This document shows, one piece after another, positions 32,563 to 43,569 of a stretch of DNA of 64,000 nucleotides. How positions within the stretch are numbered: the stretch's first letter is position 1; each line of letters opens with the position of its first letter. Source of the DNA: Anaspis maculata (taxonomy: Eukaryota; Arthropoda; Insecta; Coleoptera; Scraptiidae); contig OX421964.1 in NCBI GenBank assembly GCA_949128115.1, forward strand, positions 1,054,001 through 1,118,000. Direction: 5' to 3'. A program made the translations under genes and the position numbers. A model generated the notes under the pieces. The model had not been told where the DNA came from, searched no databases, and saw only the letters and a list, made by a program, of their open reading frames with translations.

Positions 32563-35500
32563 TTGTCGACTAAATCGGTATCAATCGACTTCCACGAGAT
32601 ACATCACGTATTATTCTCGCCTACTATAAATTTACCTCCGAAGCTTTCATTTATTTCAAGACGGCTAACCGCCGATATGTTTGACTTCTATTGTTATGTT
32701 ATGTCAGTGTCGAGTGATGACACATCTTCTGAAAATGATACATTTTTACGAAATTACCCTAAATCCAAGACCCCCCCTGCATTGAAGAATTTCCAAATAA
32801 GTTCACAAGACTTGCGGGAGGCAGGCTCTTCATCGGCACACCCAGGCAAGCGCTGTTACCAGAATGACCTCAACAACTCAATGACAGCCTCCCAGTGCGA
32901 TGTGTGCAAACAAGATTTCGCTACTGAGAGAGGGATGAAAATACATAGGAGCAAGCGGCATCCCAAAGAGGCCAATGAAGCACTTAGTCAGAAAATCCTC
33001 TTGAAAACAAGACAGTCAGCTCGACGGATAAATGAAGTTTTAGGAACATCTGGAAATGGAAACACTTCAGAAAACACTCTCGAGTCTCATTCAGAGTTGA
33101 CTGACCTTAACACCGAATGCCGAAAATGGACCCGAATGTTGAATGATCTTGAACAGTCAGATGCCATCGACGTCGTAAAATTTGATGAAATCGTCAACAA
33201 CTTTCTCAAATTTTTATTTGAAGCAAACGAGAGACTACCTGAGCCAACTCATCCGAATGTAAAGTACTACCGAATGCGAAAGAAGAAGAAGAACTCCAAT
33301 CAGTCATCAACATCAAAATCCTCCAATCCTCAAAGAGCAGACAGATTAACGCGACAAAGACGTAGGAACAACTATGAATACGAAGTAGCTCAGTTCAACT
33401 ACTATAACCAGCGCAAGAAAGTAGTGAGACAAATCATGAACGGAGGCATTCAGCGTCAATGCAAAATTCCCATCAGTGAACTCGAAAACCATTTTAAATT
33501 CATATTTGAAATCGCAAACGAAGAAACTCTCGAATCATATCCATCATACATAACACATCCTGATATTAGACTAATTCCAGATGATATTAGGAAACACATA
33601 AAATCAACAAACTTCGATACTTCTTCAGGACCTGACCGAGTACTTGCGAGAACAGTCAAGAGCCTGGATACAGCGGAAACAATTACAGCAATAGCTAACA
33701 TCATGTTGCGCACTGCATTCGTACCATCAGCACTTCGAAAAGGTCGTATGATTCTAATTGACAAAGGCGATAATGAAAAAGATATATCTAATTGGCGACC
33801 AATAACAATATACTCAGTGATTCGAAGGATAATTGAAAAAGCGTTGGACGAATGTCTTCGACAACAAGTAGAGATCAACAACAATCAACGTGGATTTGTC
33901 AACGATATACCTGGTTGTCATGTCAATTCTCGACTTATCAATGGTTGCTTAAAGAAAGCAAAAAAAGAAAAAGAAAACTGTGTAATATCTTTTCCAGACA
34001 TTTCAAAAGCCTTTGATAGAGTTGGCCACCTTCACATTGAAAAATGCCTAGAATCACGTGGGGTTTCAAAGAATATTTGTTCACTCTTGAAAAATATGCT
34101 TTCGAATAACAAGATCACCATTAAGATAGGAAATATTTCAAGCGGCCCCATTATTATCAGAAGAGGTGTTCTTCAAGGAGGGCCATCTTCACCGACTTTA
34201 TTCAACATCGCAATAAATTATATTTACGAAGAAATCTGTGATCCTAGCTATGCAAACAAACATGGTTACGAATTGGATAGTAATTACGACCGGATATGTC
34301 TCTCAGGATTTGCCGATGATCAGGTGGTGACTTCTTCAGATGAAAAGTCAGCTATAAGAACAATTGATTTGACACAAGCCCTTTTCAATCAAATTGGTCT
34401 TGAAATCAATCATAAAAAAAGCCATGTCATCAATATCTCTTCTGGAAAAATATCTGAAAATCCTCTCGTGCTCTCAGATGGACAAATCTTGAAAAGCCTT
34501 AAGCAGTATGAGCGAATACGCTATTTAGGATGTAACTTCGAAAGTGAACTTTTATTTGATGATACCATAGTGGAATGCCTACAAACAAATCTGCAAAAGC
34601 TATCAAATTCCCCCCTTTTGAAACCAAATCAGAAAATCAATATTATTAATCAATATATATTTCCAACACTTACGTATCCAATTCAAGCTGCTCCAGTCAA
34701 CAAAATCCCAGCATACGTTACTAATGGGTTGGACGTGATGATCAGAAGAACTGTTAAAGAAATCATTGGACTTCCGAGCAACACCAATAACGGTATGTTT
34801 TATGCTCCTCGTAAACATCGAGGTCTGGCATTGATGAATGCAAAATGGGAAGTTCAGTTGCAACATTTTGCAATAGCACTTAAACTGAACCAAGTTAATG
34901 ACAGTCTTCTGAGCACTATAAGCGATTTCGAAAAAGAGCAAAAAGACTGCCTTCAGTCATTATCAGTAGACGGCAAATCCACGAAAGAATTGAGGACTAA
35001 ACTCCGATCATCAGCTTTTGAAGAATGGAGCAAATGCTCTTATCAAGGCGTAGGAGTCACACACTTTCAAACCTACACGAAAACAAATAAGTTCATTTTC
35101 ACAAAAAGCTCATTATCGACATCTGATTGGACTGCAGCTATCAAACTTAACGTCAACTACGCAAACTTAAACGGTGTACCTGGTTCACAACACAGCTCCA
35201 TCCTCTGCCGACGTTGTAATGACCAGCAGAGAGAAATACCCTCACATGTAATTGGAAGCTGTAAAGCGAACAACACCCAGATCACCAATCGTCATCACAA
35301 AGTTAAACACCGTATAACTGAACTTTTGAGGAAAAAGAACTTCGAATGCTACGAAGAGGTACACGCTATCGACACTGACGGCCTGAATCGCTTCAGTGAC
35401 ATCGTTGCTTTCGATTCGAAGTCTGACTCGGCTTATATAATCGACCCTACAGTTCGATACGAAACAAACGATGAGGATCAAGATGAAAAAATCTGTGACG

Positions 35501-35736
35501 AAAAACGTGCCATCTACGAGAAATGTTTCGGCTACTACGATAGCAAATTCTCTCCAAAATATGGTACTCGGAAATGGGAAGTGCTTGGCCTTTGGTTCGG
35601 AAGCCGAGGCACTGTAGGAAAAAGCGTGATGGACTTTTTTATTCGTTTTAAACTCGACATGGACGTGATCAACGATATATTGGAACAAATTCTGATTGAC
35701 GCAATCAGGATTTTACACAAACATATTTATATATAA
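32563..35736 (+). CDS. R2-type LINE protein: zinc finger, RT, restriction-like endonuclease
   Basis: Intact 1057-codon frame of a site-specific non-LTR retrotransposon of the R2/R4/NeSL kind. In order: one C2H2 finger (C112, C115, H128, H133), a basic linker with Lys/Arg runs, then RT with WRPITIYSVIRR, DISKAFD (Asp479), RRGVLQGGPSSP and FADD (Asp585-Asp586, a variant of YADD). A thumb region follows, then the C-terminal CCHC finger (C882, C885, H895, C900). Last is a restriction-like endonuclease with HHKVKHR, RFSDIVAF (Asp946) and IIDP (about Asp960). These enzymes nick a target and prime reverse transcription there. The first ATG gives 38 extra residues before MFDFYCYV, so the true start is uncertain. 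No 28S rDNA flanks it; the 3' side runs into a TIR element. The unbroken frame argues for recent insertion. Confidence 0.9.
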   Translation: MSTKSVSIDFHEIHHVLFSPTINLPPKLSFISRRLTADMFDFYCYVMSVSSDDTSSENDTFLRNYPKSKTPPALKNFQISSQDLREAGSSSAHPGKRCYQNDLNNSMTASQCDVCKQDFATERGMKIHRSKRHPKEANEALSQKILLKTRQSARRINEVLGTSGNGNTSENTLESHSELTDLNTECRKWTRMLNDLEQSDAIDVVKFDEIVNNFLKFLFEANERLPEPTHPNVKYYRMRKKKKNSNQSSTSKSSNPQRADRLTRQRRRNNYEYEVAQFNYYNQRKKVVRQIMNGGIQRQCKIPISELENHFKFIFEIANEETLESYPSYITHPDIRLIPDDIRKHIKSTNFDTSSGPDRVLARTVKSLDTAETITAIANIMLRTAFVPSALRKGRMILIDKGDNEKDISNWRPITIYSVIRRIIEKALDECLRQQVEINNNQRGFVNDIPGCHVNSRLINGCLKKAKKEKENCVISFPDISKAFDRVGHLHIEKCLESRGVSKNICSLLKNMLSNNKITIKIGNISSGPIIIRRGVLQGGPSSPTLFNIAINYIYEEICDPSYANKHGYELDSNYDRICLSGFADDQVVTSSDEKSAIRTIDLTQALFNQIGLEINHKKSHVINISSGKISENPLVLSDGQILKSLKQYERIRYLGCNFESELLFDDTIVECLQTNLQKLSNSPLLKPNQKINIINQYIFPTLTYPIQAAPVNKIPAYVTNGLDVMIRRTVKEIIGLPSNTNNGMFYAPRKHRGLALMNAKWEVQLQHFAIALKLNQVNDSLLSTISDFEKEQKDCLQSLSVDGKSTKELRTKLRSSAFEEWSKCSYQGVGVTHFQTYTKTNKFIFTKSSLSTSDWTAAIKLNVNYANLNGVPGSQHSSILCRRCNDQQREIPSHVIGSCKANNTQITNRHHKVKHRITELLRKKNFECYEEVHAIDTDGLNRFSDIVAFDSKSDSAYIIDPTVRYETNDEDQDEKICDEKRAIYEKCFGYYDSKFSPKYGTRKWEVLGLWFGSRGTVGKSVMDFFIRFKLDMDVINDILEQILIDAIRILHKHIYI

Positions 35737-35883
35737 TATGCTTTATTTATTATTATCTTCTAATTTTATATATTTTATATTTTCTTATTGGATTGATCAG
35801 TATGCTGTGTACTTTTGCAACCCGGAGTAAACGGGCAGTCCACTTTATGTTTGAATAAAGTTTTCTCTCTCAACGAAATTCAG
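35737..35883 (+). other. 3' UTR of the R2-type element
   Basis: AT-rich tail after the stop, with AATAAA at 35854-35859. Similarity to the CAGGGTGGCC element family begins at about 35884, which I take as the 3' junction. There is no clear poly(A) at the junction. Confidence 0.5.
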
Positions 35884-36105
35884 TCAGAGAAATTTAGAAA
35901 GATGGGGGGTGAGGTTAAAAAATTAGAATTTTTTTTCCAGAAGAGTAATTTGATTGTCCAATGTATGTTTGAAATGTATGAAATTTGCCAATGTATGTTT
36001 CAGATGTCGTCCTCGATTTAAAAATCGATCTGTCCGAGCTTTTTTCAAAAAAATGAGGTAAAATGTCCGAAAACTCATCTGTTCTGTTTTCGTTGGGCCA
36101 TCCTG
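35884..36105 (-). mobile_element. Half of a CAGGGTGGCC TIR element, cut by the R2-type element
   Basis: Reads inverse to 17610-17900. It ends CGTTGGGCCATCCTG at 36105 with TA at 36106-36107. The other half expected upstream of the LINE was not found near 31.8-32.5 kb, so the far side is deleted or displaced. Its terminus sits directly in the RT of the decayed LINE. Confidence 0.6.
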
Positions 36106-36480
36106 TATAGTCAGAGCAGCTTCTTCCTTTCCTGAAACCTGCCTGACTCTCGGGAAGGATATTCTTGATTTCCATATATTTAGTCAGCCGCTGGTTCAGA
36201 ATCGATGTGAAAATCTTTGTCAGATGATTCATTACGGCAATGCTTCTGTAGTTTTCTGGATTCATTGTATCTCCACCATTGAGAATGTTCGTTATCCTTA
36301 CCGTTGACCAAGACTTGGGCACTTCTCAAGATTTCATGAACATGTGTAGTATACCGGGTGATCATTTGAAAACTATCCACCTGCAATAACTCCCGATTCC
36401 TAGTGAATATTTTTTCGAGCAAAAACAGGTCGATTTTTATATCGAGGGGGACATCCAAAACATACATTGGCAAATTTCTA

Positions 36481-38941
36481 CAGGGTGTTCGGGTTTGGCT
36501 ATTACAAACTTTGAGGGATGATTCCCCTTCAAAAATAAAGCCGAAAGAACAAAAAACTCATGGTTCTAAAATGCTTCCTTGAAAAGATACAGGGTGTTGA
36601 AGTTGACTTTTTCTAATCGTTTTTTCACCGTAACTTTTTAACCGTTGAACCGATTTTGATCAAAGGACCCCGCACGATTCTTATGGAAAATGGCTCCCGG
36701 TTAAATTCTCTGAATTTTTGATATGTTGTAGCTCATGAGATACTAATCAAATACCGTGAACCCCAAACTCAAATAATGAACAGTTTTTTACCCACAGGGG
36801 GTTGAAGTTGGAGGTTTTGACGGCTTCACAATGATATTATGACGTTGATAGAAGCTTTTTATTTGGTTTCTCTTCAAGTTGTGTTTCATGCTAAATGTAT
36901 TTATTTGACAGAAAAATATCAACCCCCTCCTCCACCCCCAACCCCTATCTACCATCATAAAATTCGAGATTACTCCCAAAAACCATGCGGATGGCTTCTG
37001 TGATTTAAATTATGAATTTTGACATGAAAATTATTTTCCACCCCTAATGTTAGGGTGGCGATTTTCCAATTTTCCTTGGTTAATTTGGCTGGATTTTTGG
37101 TATTGTGTACTTCTAATTCTGCTGAACAAAAAGTTCTCATGCCAAAACTTATTCCTATGGACAGTTTTTGTTCTACAGGGGACTGAAGTTGAAGGTTTGA
37201 GAGCATAAATATTGAACTTCAGTCCCCAGTCCTTAGAAGGTACCATCTTATTGGATTGCTATGCCGGAGGATCGATTGGAATTGATTCGACTGGAGTGGC
37301 TTCGGTTGAGTAGTTGGTGAGCTTTTTTTCTTGTTCCATTTTTTTGACGTAAGCGGGACAATTGCCGTCACGAGCAGAGTGTTTTCTTTGCTTCAGTCCA
37401 AGCTTGCGACAATTCGGGCAATCTAGATCTTCGGTTTTGCAGTCTTGAGATTGATGCTCTCCTCCGCATTTATGGCAGCATAGTTTTTCTTTGCAGTATT
37501 TACCGATGTGTTTGTACTGACTGCAGCGGAAACAGATCGCAACGTTAAAATATTCTTTGACGTATACTCTCATCAAATCAAATATCAACGTTTCCTTTCT
37601 TACGAGAAATTTGAAGATTGCAGCTGGTGCTTGAAGTATCCAGTTCTCTTTTAACCTGTTACGACAAGTTTTTCTTGTTATGATCTTGATATGTTCTTTA
37701 AGTGGGGCTTCGCCAAAAGCTTGCTTGATGTCTTCATTCTGCTGTATTAACATGTCGACAAACTCATCTTCTTTATGTCCTTTGTCAACGCCCGAAATCA
37801 TGAAGTAAGGGTCGGTATTGCCAGGTACTTTCACTGTAATTTCTGTGTGCTTCTTCAATGCGTCTTTTAGTTTTTCCATTTGAACTTTGTTTTGTGCTTC
37901 CAAAACAATTGCACCACTTCTCGTTTGTCTCTGATTTCTTAATCCTCCATCAATGTCTGTAGAACTTATATTTTTTCTGATCTTATCCCATTCAAGTTTT
38001 GTGGATTCCTGCTTGTCTTCCTTAGAAGATGAGATCATTATTTCAAATTTCGGCTTACTTTCAGGTGTGGCCCATGGTGACTCTTTGGCCTTTTCACTGC
38101 CTGAAGCTGTGGATTCATCGACTGTATTCTTTTTGACAATTTTTGCATATGTTTTCGTAGATTTATTGTCGTTATCAGTAACTCTACTATTCAGACAGTC
38201 TTGGTTGATATTCTTCCACTTCAGTTGTTCGATTTTCAGTTGGTAATTTTCTTTTTCCAAGCTTCTGATAGTGAAAGTCATTTTTATTATGTTATTAAAG
38301 ACTGTCTCTCTGGTGAAAGAATCTCCGATTTTGTTTATTGCATGCAAAAGATCTTCTACGTTTATGTTCTGCATATCAACGCCTCTGTCTGTGTCTATTC
38401 CTGGCTGTTCGAAACCACATAATTCAACTCCTTTGCTAGAATTGTCGGCCACAAATGTTCTGCTCTTTAAATATTTCCTTCCTTGCACATTTGGACTGGA
38501 GAGAGATCTGCGCCTTTTCGCAGGCGTATCACTATGCTCAGCTGGAGGTGGAGTCCTTGTTGTAGGCATCCCTTCTTATCCCTGGGCGCAGAGGCCCCAG
38601 TGGCCTCTACTGGACGGGAACAGACCGATGACAAAGTGCGATGAATGAACTTTATAAGTTCACGTAGTTGTTTAATAAATTAATTTAAAATTAATTTTTA
38701 ATAAATTATGGTATTATTATTCGATGGATACTCATTTGACTAAGCTTTGGTTCAAATTTGATCAAAATCGGTCCAACGGTTCAAAAGTTACGGTAAAAAA
38801 ACCATTTAAAAAAGTCAACTTTAACAACCCTGTATCTTTTTGAGGAAGCATTTTAGGACCATGAGGTTTTTGTTCTTTCGGCTTTATTTTTGAAGGGTAA
38901 TCATCCCCCAAAGTTTGTCACAGCCAAACCCGAACACCCTG
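36481..38941. mobile_element. CAGGGTG TIR element enclosing a LINE ORF1
   Basis: Outer ends CAGGGTGTTCGGGTTTGGCT and inverse, with TA at 36479-36480 and 38942-38943. The uninterrupted relative at 50.97 kb reads across this point (CAAATTTCTA-TCTTGAGCCCC), which supports an insertion here. A second pair, TA-CAGGGTGTT at 36590 and AACCCTG-TA at 38832, is exactly 109 bp inside each end. Arms extend to about 36665 and 38750. The interior holds an intact 436-codon ORF (37259-38569) and an inverted-repeat spacer (36790-37230). Confidence 0.8.
37259..38569 (-). CDS. LINE ORF1 (Gag-like) with three zinc knuckles
   Basis: Intact 436-codon frame. The N-terminus is polar and basic (AKRRRSLSSP); a charged coiled-coil-prone stretch follows near residues 110-130 (RSLEKENYQLKIEQLKW). 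A central region (VPGNTDPYFMISGVDKGHKE) may be the RRM-like part of such proteins. Three Cys/His knuckles occupy residues 346-405: CFRCSQYKHIGKYC (CX2CX4HX4C), CHKCGGEHQSQDC (CX2CX3HX4C) and CPNC...H...C. This layout is that of nucleic-acid-binding ORF1 proteins of jockey/I/R1-type LINEs. No endonuclease or RT follows in frame: the element stops at TIR-element sequence. The open frame beside decayed neighbours is unexpected. A TATAAAG lies upstream at about 38655. Confidence 0.8.
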   Translation of the reverse strand: MPTTRTPPPAEHSDTPAKRRRSLSSPNVQGRKYLKSRTFVADNSSKGVELCGFEQPGIDTDRGVDMQNINVEDLLHAINKIGDSFTRETVFNNIIKMTFTIRSLEKENYQLKIEQLKWKNINQDCLNSRVTDNDNKSTKTYAKIVKKNTVDESTASGSEKAKESPWATPESKPKFEIMISSSKEDKQESTKLEWDKIRKNISSTDIDGGLRNQRQTRSGAIVLEAQNKVQMEKLKDALKKHTEITVKVPGNTDPYFMISGVDKGHKEDEFVDMLIQQNEDIKQAFGEAPLKEHIKIITRKTCRNRLKENWILQAPAAIFKFLVRKETLIFDLMRVYVKEYFNVAICFRCSQYKHIGKYCKEKLCCHKCGGEHQSQDCKTEDLDCPNCRKLGLKQRKHSARDGNCPAYVKKMEQEKKLTNYSTEATPVESIPIDPPA

Positions 38942-40307
38942 TATATTCATCCCCCTCGCCCCCACTCACCCCAACTTTGAAATTTCAAATGACACTACCT
39001 ACCTTGCGATACATCAAATTGCAGGAAATTGAATTTTCTTTCTGAAAATTTTTTTTTCAAAATTTTTAACCCCACCCCCTTTTCCTTAAAAATTCACTGA
39101 CTGTCCCACTTTATACTCTGGACCCCTCATTTTTTTCACAATTTAGTCGGCGTGATGTCGGCGTCATTCTAGATGGCATCAAAGAAGAAAATTTTCGGTG
39201 GAAAAAGTGCCACCCAAATTCACCCCTTTGCTCTCCCCCACCTCAACTCCCAAATTTAACAAAACACCACCTACTTTGTGATACATCAAATTGAAGGGAA
39301 TTGAATTCTGTTTTAGAAAAGAATTTTTTTTAAATTTTCTACCCCTCCCCCAATAAATTGGCCATTTGGAGTATTCTAGAGGGGAGATGGGGGGCTTTAA
39401 AAATTGTGAAAAAATCTTTTTCAGGAAGAGAATTCAATTTCCTTCAATTTGATATATTACAAAGTGGGTATTGACATTTTAAATTTTTGAGGTCAGGTGG
39501 GGGGAGCGAAAGGGTACATTTTGGGTGGCACTTTTTTCCTAGAAAATTTTCTCTTTCGATGCTGTGCAGGATGACGTTTATTGTATTGAAGGAAAATGGA
39601 GGTCAAGAATATTAACTTGGACACTCAGAGAATTTTAGGAAGAACAGGGGGTGGGGATGAAAAATTTCAAAATATTTTTTTTAAAAAGAATTCAATTCTC
39701 TTCAATTTGATGTATCGCAAGGTAGGTGGTGTCATTTGAAACTTCAAAGTTGGGGTGAGTGGGGGTGAGGGGGCTTGAGATATAAGTTCTCCAATGTATG
39801 TTTTAGATGTCCCCCTCGATATAAAAATCGACCTGTTTTTGCTCAAAGACATTTGCACTAGGAATCAGGAGATATTGCAGGTGGATAGTTTTCAAATGAT
39901 CACCCGGTATAATTAACTCCAACGTATTTCATATGTTTGTGGAATTCATTGCTAATCTCATCAGGCCCTGCGGCTTTACTATTCTTGCTTAACTGAATCG
40001 CCCTCCGCAGTTCTCTCGGCAGTTCTCTTGATGTTATTTCTATATCTAGTGCTGGGTCTCCCGGAGTTGCAATGATAACAGGTGCAGACAAGCAGTCCTG
40101 AGTATGAAAGGACTTGTAGAAAGTTTCCCAAGTCAACAGAGAGATTGGCTCTTCATCCTGGTGTCTTTTTGTTTTTCTCAGTCTAAATACCGTTTTCCAA
40201 AATGTTATTGGCGAATGTATGTCTCTAATTTTTTTTTTCTTTTTCTAGGTATAGTTGCGTTTTAAGCGCACTTCTCCAAACGGGAAGGCGCTTTTGTCCT
40301 CGCTTTG

Positions 40308-40350
40308 TCCGTCCGTCCGTCCGTCCGACCGTCCGTCCGTCCGTCCGTCA
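40308..40350. repeat. (CCGT)n microsatellite
   Basis: About ten CCGT units with one CGAC variant. Confidence 0.9.
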
Positions 40351-41400
40351 CAGCATCTAGTCCTAGACGAAAAAGTTTTTGCGAAAAAATTTCACTCTAT
40401 TGGGTAGCTTATGACCTTGTATCCCGAATCAAGAAAAAATCTCGACGAAATAATAATAAACAATGACAATAATAACAATTTAGTGTGACGCCGCATCGCC
40501 GTTGAAAGCTGCATTTCAGAAGCCGGCCTGATCTCGAAAGTTATCACATGCGAGGAAGTACCCGATCTTATCATTTTACCATAATACATATGCAGAGTTA
40601 TATTTAGAGGATGATTTGAACTTCATTTTAATGAAAATTTCACATCGGTGCGAAGTGCAGGCCAATAGTTATTAATTTTTGAAAATGACTCCGAAACTAC
40701 GGCTCGGCCGCAAATGATTTATTCGTTGCTTGCTGGTGCTTGATATCCTTTCCTCCGAACAAAACGAAATTCAATACAGAAAATATTTCAACTCGAATGG
40801 GTAGCTCATGGCCTTGGTACGCGAATCAAGAAAAATTTTGCCGAAATAATCATGAACAATTACAAAAATAACATTTTGGTGTGGGGCGGCTTCGCCGATC
40901 AAGTGATTCGCGGTAAGATGTAGAAAGTTGCGATATGCAGGCAACTACAATTTCTTAATGAAATACATCACTGCATGTACGGCATTATATTTAGAGAACA
41001 ATTTGAACTTTCTTTTGACAAAAACTCCACTTCGATCCGACCGTCGGGTCAATTGTTATCAATTTTTGGAAACGACCGCAAAGCCACGGCTCGGCGCATA
41101 TTACACGACCCTACAAATTTAAAATCAGACGTGCCGAAATAGTAATTGAACATTTTGAAATAGCCAATACTAGGTACCTGAAGGATAATGGCACTCAAAT
41201 TACGAAACATGTTCGCTCAATAACAAAAAAAAAGTAGGTAGGTATCACTAAAAATCATGTGACAGGCTACCATTTTTTCGGTTTTTCGATAAAAAAGAAA
41301 TGTTCCAATTCAAAGGTGAACCCGATATTCGTGTTCAGGAGGTCGAAATCAGTTGGAGAACATTTTTTTATTTAAGTAACAGAATGACGCTTATGTGGCC

Positions 41401-41430
41401 GGTTTGTCTGTCTGTCTGTCTGTCCGTCCG
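41401..41430. repeat. (CTGT)n microsatellite
   Basis: Six or seven CTGT/CCGT units following GGCCGGTTTGT. Confidence 0.85.
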
Positions 41431-41699
41431 AGTCCGTGCAGAAATTAAGACGCTGTACTCCTTCTCGAGAATTGGAACAGGAGTCTTGGAACTTTTTTCT
41501 GATTAATAGCTGATGTCCCCAAGGGTGGCCAATGGGCACTATTTTTGTTATCCATACATCGTTATCATTATTCTCAAAAAACAGAGATCTCCTGTGCACT
41601 TTGATGAAGTTGAACTTCTCCTCGGGAAATAAAGCTACAGCCCTTGAAGATTGAACTTCATCCGGTGGATAGCTTAGGTCCTCAAGGACCAAATAGGCA

Positions 41700-42130
41700 G
41701 GTTGGCTTTCATAATTCGGCCGCCATCTTGGCTGCCATATTGAAATTTCTTATTAGTGGAACGATTGTCATGAAACTTGAATCTTACCCTTGTCTAGTAC
41801 GATCATTCTTCATTCATCATTCAATTTTTTCAAGCCAAATTTCATGATTGCCCCACCATCTTGGCCGCCATATTGAAATCTCTTATAAGTGGAAAGATTT
41901 TCATGAAACTTGAGAGTTACGCTTGTCTCGTACGATCATTCCTATTTTTAAGCTGAGTTTCATAATTCTGCCGCCATCTTGGCCGCCATCTTGGCCGCCA
42001 TATCGAAATCTCTTGTTAGTGGAACGATTTTCATGAAACTTGGAACTTACCCTTGTCTAGTACGATCATTTCGATTTTCAAGCCGAATTTCATGATTCTG
42101 TCGATATTTTGGCCGCCATACTGGAATTTT
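41700..42130. repeat. 131-133 bp tandem repeat, about 3.3 copies
   Basis: TCATGAAACTTG recurs at 41768, 41901 and 42031. Each unit has GCCGCCATCTTGGCCGCCAT, a GGAACGATT block and CTTGTCTAGTACGATCATT. The third unit contains an extra small duplication of CATCTTGGCCGC. Confidence 0.85.
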
Positions 42131-43569
42131 TTGCTCAAGACGGTAGAACCCTGATCACTTAACATCTTGCGTTCACTAATCCTCCAAAAAAGAAGTGCGC
42201 TACTGAGCCTCATGCCCATGAGGCGTATTTGCTTGTTTTTTGTTGCAGTTATACTCTGAATTGTTTCTTTGCGTTGATGTAATGCGGCAAAGTATGTTTT
42301 ATAAATTATTCTTCTTCAATTCGCGAAATTCCATTTTCATCAGCTTTTTGCTTTTGTGACAGCTTGAATCAAACCAAGGCTCATTCTCATTATTTTTTGA
42401 TTGAATTAGTAACCTAGATTTATAAAGGTTCAGAAATCTTGCTGTTTCGTAAACCCCCTGTAGTAAGTTTTCAGAAATTTCTTCCAAGGGTGCTTGCTTT
42501 TCATACTGTTCAAGTCTGCCGGACATATTGAACACATTCGCAAAACCAACTCTTTTGCTCGGATCCCATCTTAAAATTTGTTCTTGTTTGCCCTTCTCTG
42601 TAGATCAGCTGTCAGCATCAGTGCGTGTTAGGTTAATATCCAGATGTAATTTGCATGATAGGTGGTCCGAACAGTGAACATAATCCTCCACTGAAAAATC
42701 TTGAATCAGATTCAGACTATTAGTATCCACTCACACCAAATCTACTGTGCTTCCGCCTCTTTGTCCTAAGCAGGTGAGTTGACCAGGATTATCGGAATTT
42801 GTTCGGCCATTGACGACCACAAAGCTCATTTCCTCCATTTTTTCCACAAGATGTTCGCCTCTGGCTGTGATTGCCGGGTCCAAGGGGTTTCTCGTTTGCT
42901 GTGACGGCGTCAAATTAATATCCTCCTTTTGAAAACTGCTAAGGTGACCTATTCTTCCATTATAAAGTTGACCTGACCTAGCATTAGCTTGTACCATAGG
43001 CTTAGGCAACTTGAATATACCCCGATCTACCTGAAACTAGTTTTGTTTGACTCCCTCTACCGTCCGCATCCTCGAGGAAAACGCGAACGACGACACATTA
43101 CTGCCGTGATCTCAAAGAAGCAATGCAAATTTTATATGCCCTTTTGTATATTTTGTATCTTTCAAACGATCTTTCCAGCTTTATTCCCCATCAAACTTTG
43201 TTAATAATGAGGCATGATTGGGCTTGAAACGATCGGCACTCGTGACCCCTCCCGTGTTGTGCATGTTGACTCTTTTGTTTCTTGTTAATTAGTTTACCTT
43301 TTTTTTTGTCGACAAATTAGGTTCTACCTAAGAGAGAACCAAATTGACCCATATTTCACATAGGAACAAACAGTTCGAATCACAGTGACCTTACGTTGGG
43401 ATTTTCGCACGAACGGTGGTTCGCTTCAATGCACACCGCCAGTGCGCGTGTTCCATTTTCTGGTTACTTCTGGTGAGATCTAGGAATTTTGGTGTTGCCA
43501 CCACCCGTTTCACGTGTGACGTGAGGGTTTGTGTTTTTCCAGTAAAGTTGTTCGGCGATAAGCGCAAGC

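Larger units (their letters stand above)
36354..39907. mobile_element. CCGGGTG TIR element holding a nested element
   Basis: Starts CCGGGTGATCATTTGAAAAC and ends with its inverse, with TA at 36352-36353 and 39908-39909. It lies within the LINE RT, whose reading resumes on the other side. Without the nested insert it comprises 36354-36480 plus 38942-39907 and is mostly one palindrome centred near 39.36 kb (GTGGAAAAAGTGCCACCC against GGGTGGCACTTTTTTCC). Related copies: 50856-51712, 17610-17935 and 35884-36105. Confidence 0.8.
40206..42297. mobile_element. 2.1-kb non-coding insert with minisatellites
   Basis: It separates the linker and RT parts of the decayed LINE, so it is an insertion. Ends are not exact: GCGCACTTCTCC near 40268 faces AAGTGCGCTACTGAG near 42192. 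It carries (CCGT)n, (CTGT)n and a 131-bp tandem repeat, listed separately. Confidence 0.5.
36110..43025 (-). pseudogene. Decayed APE-type LINE, split by insertions
   Basis: Minus-strand pieces in 5' to 3' order. First, endonuclease at about 43025-42600 (VVVNGRTNSDNPGQL, GGSTVDLV, then an in-frame stop and SDH). Second, linker at 42535-42298 (NEPWFDSSC). Third, the start of RT at about 40205-39910 (FRLRKTKRHQDEEP, AAGPDEISNEF). Fourth, RT again at 36330-36120 (KSWSTVRI, PENYRSIAVMNHLTKIFT, ESQAGFRKGRSCSD). An insert with minisatellites separates pieces two and three, and a TIR stack (36354-39907) separates three and four. At 36105 it is cut by another TIR element. The endonuclease is the APE kind, unlike the R2-type element nearby, so two LINE classes are present. 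The clade is not resolved. Confidence 0.8.

Noticed and set aside
31380..36330. Joining the YADD fragment at 31.4-31.8 kb to the LINE RT at 36.1-36.3 kb as one element
   Set aside because: Strand and order fit, but no shared junction or overlapping similarity proves it. Kept as separate entries.
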